Assembly: GCA_016207865.1 (NCBI GenBank) | Contig: JACQZD010000233.1 | Coordinates: 1-12,421 of the forward strand | From: Nitrospirota bacterium | GTDB lineage: Bacteria > Nitrospirota > Thermodesulfovibrionia > UBA6902 > DSMQ01 | Length of the DNA stretch: 12,421 nucleotides | Direction: 5' to 3' | Shown: piece after piece, positions 7,702-12,421 of the stretch | Numbering within the stretch: the stretch's first letter is position 1 | Layout of the letters: each line of letters begins with the position of its first letter | The notes under the pieces: model-generated | The model's input: the letters and a program-made list of their open reading frames with translations, nothing else | What the model was told of the DNA's origin: nothing | Databases searched by the model: none | Position numbers and translations under genes: made by a program

Positions 7702-7710
7702 ATTATACCA
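7702..7710 (-). promoter_or_regulatory. Extended -10 promoter of cysK, nearly leaderless
   Basis: Minus strand reads TGGTATAAT, an extended -10 (TGn) plus perfect TATAAT, followed by CCCCCT and the cysK ATG. With the usual spacing, transcription would begin at the A of the ATG itself. No good -35 is present, as is common for extended -10 promoters. Confidence 0.55.
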
Positions 7711-7727
7711 CAGGAATTGAAAAAAAC

Positions 7728-7736
7728 TGTTATAAT
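7728..7736 (+). promoter_or_regulatory. Extended -10 promoter of cdaA-cdaR-glmM, nearly leaderless
   Basis: TGTTATAAT on the plus strand is an extended -10 with perfect TATAAT, only seven bases (AAAAGAT) before the cdaA ATG at 7744. Expected transcription start is about 7742-7744. It mirrors the cysK promoter across the same 48-bp gap. Confidence 0.55.
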
Positions 7737-7743
7737 AAAAGAT

Positions 7744-8517
7744 ATGGAAATTTTAAGGCAGCTCAGATGGCAGGATATCCTTGATATTTTTCTTGTAACA
7801 ATTATAGTTTACCGTGTGCTTTTGATAATCAAGGGCACTAAAGCCGCCCAGATGCTTATCGGCCTCGGCGTGCTGCTTCTGGCTTTTTTATTTTCCGGCT
7901 ACACAGGGCTTTATACAGTGGACTGGCTTATTCAGAGCCTTTGGGCGCAGATGGTTCTGGCGATAGTAATCCTGTTTCAGCCTGAGATCAGAAAGGCGTT
8001 GGCGCAGATGGGCAAGGCGCGTTTCCTGTCTTCACTTACCCCTGCCGAGGAATTGAGGTCTCTTGAGGAAATAGTAAGGGCGTCGGTTGCGCTTGCAAAC
8101 AGGAAAATAGGCGCCCTGATGGTTATAGAAAGGGAAACAAGTTTAAAAGATTTTATTGAGATAGGCGTGCAGCTGGATGCCAAGATTGCCAAGGAATTGC
8201 TTTTAAGTATTTTCCACCCCACGTCTCCTGTTCATGACGGAGCTGTGGTTATCAGCGGCAACCGCATTATTGCGGCAGGCTGTTTTCTGCCACTGACGCT
8301 CAGCGCAGAGCTTTCTAAATCTCTCGGCACAAGGCACAGGGCAGGTATAGGATTAACGGAGGAAACTGATGCGGTTGCCATAATAGTTTCCGAGGAGACC
8401 GGCACTATTGCCATATCAACCGGAGGGAATATAAGAAAGAACGTGGATATGGGAGCGCTCAGGGAATTTCTTACTGAAATATTTGTGTCGCCGAAGGACA
8501 AGAAAGATGAAAAATAA
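7744..8517 (+). CDS. cdaA: Membrane diadenylate cyclase CdaA (c-di-AMP synthase)
   Basis: A 257-residue membrane enzyme that condenses two ATP into c-di-AMP. Three N-terminal hydrophobic helices (about 13-30, 36-52, 62-79) are followed by a DisA_N cyclase domain with the catalytic DGA (165-167, SPVHDGAVVI) and RHR (197-199, GTRHRAGIG) motifs. Length and order match CdaA/YbbP. The frame is open 20 codons further, to an ATG at 7684, but that start would overlap cysK and precede the extended -10 box. The ATG at 7744 gives the family's typical start (MEILRQLRWQDILDI). It overlaps cdaR by 11 bp and leads the conserved cdaA-cdaR-glmM order known from Bacillota, here in an apparent diderm. c-di-AMP usually controls osmotic balance and wall homeostasis; a receptor is not visible here. 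Confidence 0.94.
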   Translation: MEILRQLRWQDILDIFLVTIIVYRVLLIIKGTKAAQMLIGLGVLLLAFLFSGYTGLYTVDWLIQSLWAQMVLAIVILFQPEIRKALAQMGKARFLSSLTPAEELRSLEEIVRASVALANRKIGALMVIERETSLKDFIEIGVQLDAKIAKELLLSIFHPTSPVHDGAVVISGNRIIAAGCFLPLTLSAELSKSLGTRHRAGIGLTEETDAVAIIVSEETGTIAISTGGNIRKNVDMGALREFLTEIFVSPKDKKDEK

Positions 8518-9157
8518 ATTTAGTTTTATAACGGCAAATCCCCTTTTGAAGCTGATTTCATTTACATTAGCTGTTGCGCTCTGGTTTTTTGTTGTCTCAA
8601 AAGGGCGTTCCGGTATTATTATGGACGTTCCCTTGGGTTTCAAAAATCTGCCTCCCGGACTGGAGCTCGTAGAGACTGCCAAGACGGTAAGCCTTACGAT
8701 AGAAGGGCAGGAGAGACTTTTAAAGAATTTGAAACAGGACAACATAAGCGTTGCCATAGACCTCAAAAACGCTAAAAAGGGAGAGACGAGTTTTTTGATT
8801 GCGGGTGATGATATCCGTCTGCCCCAAAGTATTGTCGTCACAAAAATTTCTCCGCAGAAAGTAAAACTGATGCTTGAGGAGAAACTGAAAAAGAGTGTTC
8901 CGGTAAAACCAGTCATTACAGGTCTGCCGGCAGAGGGGTTTGCGGTTAAGAAAATAGAAGTGGAACCCAAGACTGTTGAGATAGAAGGTCCGGTCAACAG
9001 CGTTACAAAAATCTATTCTGTCAGGACAGAGCCCGTGGATATTTCGGATGTTACCGAGGATTTTCATTTTACTGCCAATTTAAACATAACCCGAAAAAAC
9101 GTTAGGGCTGATGTTTCAGAGGTTAAAGTGAATATATATGTAAGGAGGATACGGTAA
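8507..9157 (+). CDS. cdaR: YbbR-domain regulator CdaR
   Basis: A 216-residue protein with one N-terminal membrane helix (about 13-30, LLKLISFTLAVALWFFVV). It is followed by an extracytoplasmic region of two YbbR-like modules (about 35-115 and 120-210; the second contains KVEIEG-type strands such as PKTVEIEGPVNSV). In Bacillota CdaR binds CdaA and tunes c-di-AMP production; it commonly has up to four YbbR modules, so this is a short form. The ATG at 8507 (MKNKFSF) is chosen over an upstream ATG at 8483 because it starts just before the membrane helix. It overlaps the end of cdaA by 11 bp and glmM follows after 2 bases, so the three genes are very likely cotranscribed and coupled. Confidence 0.88.
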   Translation: MKNKFSFITANPLLKLISFTLAVALWFFVVSKGRSGIIMDVPLGFKNLPPGLELVETAKTVSLTIEGQERLLKNLKQDNISVAIDLKNAKKGETSFLIAGDDIRLPQSIVVTKISPQKVKLMLEEKLKKSVPVKPVITGLPAEGFAVKKIEVEPKTVEIEGPVNSVTKIYSVRTEPVDISDVTEDFHFTANLNITRKNVRADVSEVKVNIYVRRIR

Positions 9158-9159
9158 AG

Positions 9160-10536
9160 ATGAAGTGCCGGAAGGATGAAAAAATCAGGGGCAAAAAACT
9201 GTTCGGGACAGACGGCATAAGAGGCAAGGCTAATTATCCTCCGATGACAGGCGAGATTGCGTTTAAGGTCGGAAGGGCCGCGGCATATGTTCTTAAGCAA
9301 AAGCACGGCAGGGATATGATCCTTATCGGTAAGGATACAAGGCTTTCCGGTTATATGCTTGAGAGCGCGCTTACTTCGGGTATATGTTCAATGGGTGTAA
9401 ATGTGGTCCTCGTAGGTCCTATGCCGACTCCGGGCATTGCCTTTGTGACGCGGAGCCTGAGGGTGGATGCGGGAATTGTAATCTCTGCATCCCATAATTC
9501 ATATGACGATAATGGGATAAAGTTTTTCTCTTCCGACGGCTTTAAACTTCCTGACAGCGTTGAGAAGGAGATAGAGGAAGCAGTGTTTTCAAATATGCTT
9601 GAGGATATCAGGCCTACAGGCGCAGGCATCGGCAAGGCGCACAGGGTGGACGATGCGGCAGGCAGATACATTGAATATGTCAAAGCCTCTTTCCCAAAGG
9701 GCAAAACGCTTGAAGGGATAAAGATTGTGGTTGATTGCGCCAACGGCTCAACTTATAAGATTACCCCTCCTGTGCTCAGGGAATTAGGCGCGCAGGTCAT
9801 TGCAATTAATGACAAGCCCGATGGATTGAATATTAATGCAGGGTGCGGTTCAACACACCCCGAAGCCATGCAGAAAGCGGTATTGGAAAACAAAGCTGAT
9901 ATCGGCATCGCCCATGACGGAGACGGCGACAGGGTGATTTTCTGCGATGAAAAGGGCGAGTTGGTTGACGGCGATAAGATAATGGGCATATGCGCCGTTG
10001 ACATGAAAAGAGAAAGCAGGCTCGGAGGGAATACGGTTGTGGCCACAGTTATGAGCAACCTCGGTTTTGAAAAGATTTTAAGCAAAAAAGGGATAGGCCT
10101 TATCAGAACCACGGTTGGAGACAGGTATGTTGTTGAGGCAATGCTTAAGGGAGGCTATAACCTCGGCGGTGAGCAGTCCGGACATATTGTTTTCATGGAT
10201 TACAATACAACCGGAGACGGGGCAATAACAGCGCTTCAGGTACTTGCAATTATGTGCAAGAGCGGAAAAACCTTTTCCAAGCTTGCGTCTGCCATTCCGA
10301 TTTATCCGCAGATACTTATAAACGTGCCGGTGACAAAACCCAGAAAGATTGAAGATTTCCCTAAGGTCGTGACAGCGATAAAAAAAGCCGAAAAACAGCT
10401 TGCCGGCGGAAGGATTCTGGTCAGACCCTCGGGCACCGAGCCTAAGATACGGATAATGGCTGAGGGAGATGATATGAAGGAAATTACAGATGTGGTTGAG
10501 GCGCTGGCAGAAGTCATAAAAGCAAATATGGCGTGA
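9160..10536 (+). CDS. glmM: Phosphoglucosamine mutase GlmM
   Basis: A 458-residue alpha-D-phosphohexomutase converting glucosamine-6-phosphate to glucosamine-1-phosphate, the precursor of UDP-GlcNAc for peptidoglycan and LPS. It has all four landmark loops: the phosphoserine loop ISASHN (Ser111), metal-binding DGDGDR (253-258), sugar-binding GGEQSGH (Glu338), and phosphate-binding RPSGTEP (422-428). KLFGTDGIRG at 13-22 is the usual GlmM beginning, so this protein has about 11 extra, mostly charged N-terminal residues. The start is supported by AAGGAGG (9142-9148) 11 bases upstream, a slightly long spacing. In Bacillota GlmM binds and inhibits CdaA, so its place in the operon fits a wall-precursor/c-di-AMP link. 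Confidence 0.96.
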   Translation: MKCRKDEKIRGKKLFGTDGIRGKANYPPMTGEIAFKVGRAAAYVLKQKHGRDMILIGKDTRLSGYMLESALTSGICSMGVNVVLVGPMPTPGIAFVTRSLRVDAGIVISASHNSYDDNGIKFFSSDGFKLPDSVEKEIEEAVFSNMLEDIRPTGAGIGKAHRVDDAAGRYIEYVKASFPKGKTLEGIKIVVDCANGSTYKITPPVLRELGAQVIAINDKPDGLNINAGCGSTHPEAMQKAVLENKADIGIAHDGDGDRVIFCDEKGELVDGDKIMGICAVDMKRESRLGGNTVVATVMSNLGFEKILSKKGIGLIRTTVGDRYVVEAMLKGGYNLGGEQSGHIVFMDYNTTGDGAITALQVLAIMCKSGKTFSKLASAIPIYPQILINVPVTKPRKIEDFPKVVTAIKKAEKQLAGGRILVRPSGTEPKIRIMAEGDDMKEITDVVEALAEVIKANMA

Positions 10537-10553
10537 AGATGCAAGACAGCAAC

Positions 10554-10712
10554 GGCATATATGCCCTCAAAACTTTAAGAATGCAGCAAGATTATTATCT
10601 GTCGTGCTGCAAAAAATTTTAAGTATCTGCTTTTGAACTATTTTGTAAAAGGCAGCATGACATTTAAGGTGCTGCCTTAAAGTTTTTCAAGCACACATGC
10701 CGTTGCTGTCTT
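10554..10712. repeat. Palindromic unit 1 (hairpin-forming)
   Basis: A 159-bp imperfect palindrome. GGCAT... at 10554 pairs with ...ATGCC ending at 10701. AAAACTTTAAG pairs with CTTAAAGTTTT over 11 bp. GCAGCA (10583-10588) pairs with TGCTGC (10670-10675), and inner TGCTGC (10605-10610) pairs with GCAGCA (10652-10657). The centre is AT-rich (about 10628-10650). The terminal GCCGTTGCTGTCTT (10699-10712) recurs at the end of unit 2. Confidence 0.75.
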
Positions 10713-10720
10713 CAATGTAA

Positions 10721-10880
10721 GGCATATATGCTCTCAAAACTTTAAGAAAGCAACAAGATTATTATCTGTCATGCTGCAAAAAGTTTTAAGTAGTTGCTTT
10801 TAAACTATCTTGTAAAAGGCAGCATGGCTTCTAATGTGTTGCCCTTAAAGTTTTTCAAGCACATATGCCGTTGCTGTCTT
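10721..10880. repeat. Palindromic unit 2 (diverged copy)
   Basis: About 90% identical to unit 1 by hand alignment, with about 15 substitutions and a one-base insertion. The hairpin is kept: GCAACA (10750-10755) pairs with TGTTGC (10837-10842), replacing the G-C pair of unit 1 with A-T on both sides. Inner CATGCTGC (10770-10777) pairs perfectly with GCAGCATG (10819-10826), where unit 1 has a G-T wobble. It lacks the GACAGCAAC left flank that precedes unit 1. Confidence 0.75.
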
Positions 10881-11617
10881 TAGTGCAGCTCTTCGTACGC
10901 AGGCTCTATCTCCTCCTCATACTCCGGTTCCACAATTCCCCTGCGCACCATGATGTCGTAGATTATCTTTGAGCGGTTCTCCACGTATTTTGACGTGCCT
11001 GTGGGGGTGTATTTTCTCGGATTAGGAAGTACAGAGGCAAGGCGCGCCGCTTCTTCGGGATTCAGGTCTGACGCGGGTTTTCCGTAATAATGAAGTGCTG
11101 CGGCGCCGATGCCGAAGACTCCGTCGCCCCATTCAGCAACATTAAGGTAAAGTTCAAGTATTCTTCTTTTGGAGAGCGTTTTTTCAATCCTCCATGTAAG
11201 AACAGCTTCTTTAATTTTTCTAATAGGATTTTTAGACGGAGAGAGGTAGAGATTTTTTGCAAGCTGCTGGCTGATGGTGCTTCCGCCGAATTTGAATTTT
11301 TTTTGCTTTATGTCTTTTTTAATCGCCTTTTCAATAGCCTCAAAGTCAAAACCCTCGTGCCCCCAGAATTTATCGTCTTCTGCAATTAAGACAGCTTTTA
11401 CAAGATATGATGATATGCGTGAAAACGGGACCCAGACCTGATTTATTTTTCTTTTTTTCCCCTTTTCCCGCCATTCGCTTTCACGGTATTTCATGAAGGA
11501 TGTTTTTGCAGGGTTTTCCTTCTTAAGTTTTGAAACATCGGGGAAGATGAGATAGTGGACTATGCTTAAAAGCATTAAGGCGATGAAGGTTATTGCAATA
11601 AATTTTAAAGTTTTCAT
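10880..11617 (-). CDS. mtgA: Monofunctional peptidoglycan glycosyltransferase MtgA
   Basis: A 245-residue GT51 enzyme that polymerises lipid II into glycan strands at the inner membrane. It has one N-terminal membrane anchor (about 5-25), then the GT51 motifs in order: catalytic Glu80 in EDDKFWGHEGFD, GGSTISQQLAKNLYL (111-125), RKIKEA (133-138) and RILELYLN (152-159). There is no transpeptidase domain, and the length is normal for MtgA. The C-terminal tail is unusually acidic (VEPEYEEEIEPAYEELH). The ATG at 11617 lies eight bases after a TAAAAT box. It is convergent with glmM, separated by the palindromic repeat pair, whose last base is in its stop codon. Confidence 0.95.
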   Translation of the reverse strand: MKTLKFIAITFIALMLLSIVHYLIFPDVSKLKKENPAKTSFMKYRESEWREKGKKRKINQVWVPFSRISSYLVKAVLIAEDDKFWGHEGFDFEAIEKAIKKDIKQKKFKFGGSTISQQLAKNLYLSPSKNPIRKIKEAVLTWRIEKTLSKRRILELYLNVAEWGDGVFGIGAAALHYYGKPASDLNPEEAARLASVLPNPRKYTPTGTSKYVENRSKIIYDIMVRRGIVEPEYEEEIEPAYEELH

Positions 11618-11625
11618 TAATAGGG

Positions 11626-11655
11626 ATTTTAAGGCATACGGTTGTGTTAAATCAA
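11626..11655 (-). promoter_or_regulatory. Probable mtgA promoter
   Basis: Minus strand: TTGATT (-35, 11655-11650), 18-base spacer, TAAAAT (-10, 11631-11626). Expected transcription start is about 11619, two bases before the mtgA ATG, so the transcript would have almost no leader. No Shine-Dalgarno is visible, which agrees. Confidence 0.5.
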
Positions 11656-11819
11656 ATTTTACAGCAGATTAATAAAAACATTATCCCTGCTAAAATTTCA
11701 GGACAGTCATGCTTTCTGAAAATTTATCGTTTTTTGACAGGGGAAGAAATATATACTTTTTGTAAGAGCCTCTGACGTTATTTTTAATCTAACCCCACCG
11801 CCATAATTCTAAAAAATTC

Positions 11820-11849
11820 TTGACAAGACATGAGGATTTGTGGGATAGT
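11820..11849 (+). promoter_or_regulatory. Sigma-70-type promoter of the structured RNA
   Basis: Perfect TTGACA at 11820-11825, an 18-base spacer and GATAGT at 11844-11849 (four of six consensus bases). Transcription would start near 11856, about nine bases before the outermost helix of the folded RNA. Confidence 0.5.
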
Positions 11850-11855
11850 TTATCT

Positions 11856-11998
11856 ACTCCAATGTGTAGCATCCCCGGGAGACGTTATATGGGGTAACTC
11901 TTATCAAAAACAGGAACGGAAGGATACCGGTTAGTTTTCCTTGCAATCGTAGGCTGATAAGAAGGGTCAAGTCCGTCTCTGGCTACAGCTTTTTATTT
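11856..11998 (+). ncRNA. Structured RNA of unknown family (leader element or small RNA)
   Basis: Three nested helices close one another: TGTAGC (11865-11870) with GCTACA (11982-11987); GGAGACG (11878-11884) with CGTCTCT (11974-11980, one G-U pair); and TCTTATCA (11899-11906) with TGATAAGA (11955-11962). Inside the last one, GGAA/TTCC and CGG/CCG, or alternatively AAGGA/TCCTT, can form a terminal hairpin. CCCC (11873-11876) and GGGG (11891-11894) allow a competing hairpin that puts GAGACG in its loop. GCTTTTTATTT follows the outer helix and could terminate transcription. It could be a free small RNA of about 140 nt or a leader element of the HAF gene 227 bases downstream. I could not match it to the conserved motifs of common riboswitches. 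Confidence 0.5.
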
Positions 11999-12000
11999 GT

Positions 12001-12032
12001 CATTGTGAGGAGTGAAATGACGAAGCAATCTC
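12001..12032. repeat. Dispersed-type short repeat (CATTG...GAGGAG...GACGAAGCAATCTC)
   Basis: CATTGTGAGGAG (12001-12012) and GACGAAGCAATCTC (12019-12032) form the two halves of a short imperfect palindrome of a type I recall as scattered in many bacterial genomes. It is followed by two heptads, TCAACCT and TCAACCC (12031-12044). No second copy is present in this window. Confidence 0.45.
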
Positions 12033-12159
12033 AACCTTCAACCCTTTACTCATCATATAATACTCATTACAATAAAAGTTCGTTGGACACTTTAAATTTC
12101 AGGAAGGAGCTTGACTTCTAATAGGGGTTAATGCAGAAGTAATAATTTCATCAGCAACC

Positions 12160-12186
12160 AAAAAATATCCGAATCTGTTTCGGATA
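12160..12186 (-). terminator. Hairpin in the HAF gene leader; terminator-like on the minus strand
   Basis: TATCCGAA (12166-12173) and TTCGGATA (12179-12186) are perfect 8-bp arms around a five-base loop. On the minus strand the stem is followed by a run of T (12166-12160, interrupted once), the pattern of an intrinsic terminator. On the plus strand it is a leader hairpin 23 bases before the AGGAGG. Which strand matters is unclear. Confidence 0.35.
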
Positions 12187-12224
12187 CAAACGAGATGCAC
12201 AAAGGTAAAAGGAGGAAGAATAAA

Positions 12225-12421
12225 ATGATTAAAAAAACAATTGCCCCATCTTCATTAAGGAACTTTCTTTATAAAGAGGAATTGATAATGATTATCAGTA
12301 TTGTTGTTGTTTTTTGCAGTTGTTTTCATAGAAACCACTGTCTTAGCCGATGAATATTATAGTGCTTTTTTATACGATAATGGAAATGTGACAGACCTTG
12401 GTTCTTTCGGTGGTATTTATA
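12225..12421 (+). CDS. Secreted HAF-repeat protein, N-terminal part, with apparent 1-bp frameshift
   Basis: AGGAGG (12210-12215) lies nine bases before the ATG at 12225. That frame gives MIKKTIAPSSLRNFLYKEEL then IMIISIVVVF, half of a Sec signal peptide, but then loses sense and stops at 12351-12353 after 42 residues. The +1 frame, blocked upstream by TGA at 12289-12291, supplies the other half: FAVVFIETTVLA, a likely cleavage site before DEYYS, then AFLYDNGNVTDLGSFGG, the signature of HAF repeats (HAFLYDNG...TDLGTLGG type). Removing one T from the run 12310-12315 joins both into a normal signal peptide plus first repeat. The gene continues past the window. HAF proteins are extracellular, often with sorting signals at the C-terminus, and their function is unknown. 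It may be a sequencing error, a pseudogene or a phase-variable gene. Confidence 0.65.

Larger units (their letters stand above)
10543..10880. repeat. Tandem pair of palindromic units filling the glmM/mtgA gap
   Basis: Almost the entire 343-bp gap is one repeat structure. Its outer ends are inverted repeats, 10543-10563 (AAGACAGCAACGGC...) and 10860-10880, matching at 20 of 21 positions. Inside are two direct copies of a roughly 160-bp unit offset by about 167 bp. The element starts six bases after the glmM stop and ends in the first base of the mtgA stop codon on the other strand. No ORF lies in it. It would act as a barrier or terminator to both converging transcripts, and it resembles a miniature inverted-repeat or REPIN-like element. 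Confidence 0.8.
11618..12224. other. Long gene-free region between mtgA and the HAF-repeat gene
   Basis: No convincing ORF lies in these 607 bp on either strand. The left part carries the mtgA promoter. The stretch about 11660-11819 is AT-rich with no feature I can support, apart from a weak TTTCAG/CTGAAA inverted repeat near 11690-11722. The rest holds a promoter, a structured RNA, a dispersed-type repeat, a hairpin and the Shine-Dalgarno of the next gene. Confidence 0.7.

Noticed and set aside
7684..7743. Twenty-codon N-terminal extension of CdaA
   Set aside because: It would overlap the cysK start and both promoters, and CdaA proteins normally begin close to the first membrane helix, as with the ATG at 7744.
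8416..8997. 193-codon open frame on the minus strand
   Set aside because: It lies wholly antisense to the ends of cdaA and cdaR, has a Ser/Phe/Thr-rich composition typical of antisense frames, and shows no recognisable domain or Shine-Dalgarno. cdaR has the correct family features.
10543..10880. CRISPR array or Rho-independent terminator pair
   Set aside because: There are only two long units rather than short repeats with unique spacers, and no cas genes. The stems are much longer than simple terminators and lack clean terminal T runs, though a termination role remains possible.
11734..11757. Second promoter TTGACA...TATACT
   Set aside because: The boxes are only 12 bases apart, too close for sigma-70, and no -10-like box lies at 16-18 bases.
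11856..11998. Known riboswitch (c-di-GMP-I, cobalamin, SAM-I, TPP, glycine, purine)
   Set aside because: The conserved cores I know for these classes are not present, for example no GGnACGCAAAGC of c-di-GMP-I, no B12 box and no TPP CTGAGA block. An unrecognised or divergent class is still possible.

Overview
The window looks like chromosome from a Gram-negative (diderm) bacterium of moderate GC. LPS-core and lipid A genes (a heptosyltransferase fused to a heptose-bisphosphate phosphatase, and an LpxL-type acyltransferase) and a monofunctional peptidoglycan glycosyltransferase imply an outer membrane and a thin wall. These sit beside a c-di-AMP synthase module (CdaA-CdaR-GlmM), a B12-binding radical SAM enzyme of the DUF4070 type, and an apparent HAF-repeat secreted protein. 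Together these suggest Nitrospirota or a neighbouring phylum such as Desulfobacterota. This is an inference from gene content; there is no rRNA or marker phylogeny here.

Layout. At the left, a B12-binding radical SAM gene (19-1557, +) runs tail-to-tail into, and overlaps by 41 bp, a minus-strand envelope cluster: lon-like protease (4166-6595), lpxL-like acyltransferase (3249-4166, coupled by TAATG) and a waaF-gmhB fusion (1517-3157). A cysteine synthase gene (6769-7695, -) lies upstream of that cluster and is divergent, across 48 bp, from cdaA-cdaR-glmM (7744-10536, +). CdaA makes c-di-AMP at the membrane, CdaR is its membrane-anchored YbbR partner, and GlmM makes glucosamine-1-phosphate for peptidoglycan and LPS. 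The convergent mtgA gene (10880-11617, -) polymerises peptidoglycan glycan strands. Most of the window therefore concerns cell-envelope construction and its control.

Non-coding content is unusually rich. The whole glmM/mtgA gap is filled by two diverged copies (about 160 bp, roughly 90% alike) of a long imperfect palindrome. Base changes between the copies preserve pairing. A family of degenerate seven-base-periodic arrays occurs in the waaF-gmhB promoter gap, inside the waaF-gmhB reading frame (twice), and as an inverted pair in the lon leader that can form a 25-position RNA stem. A GC-rich palindrome is also embedded in frame in waaF-gmhB. The 607-bp region right of mtgA holds a promoter, an undescribed-looking structured RNA of about 140 nt ending in a U-tract, a dispersed-type repeat, and the start of a HAF-repeat protein whose frame is broken at a T6 run.

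Several start codons lie only 6-8 bases after a near-consensus -10 box, which suggests leaderless or nearly leaderless transcripts. No tRNA, rRNA, CRISPR array, transposase or phage gene was seen. No single undescribed protein system stands out. The most novel material is the paired palindromic units, the heptad arrays and the structured RNA.
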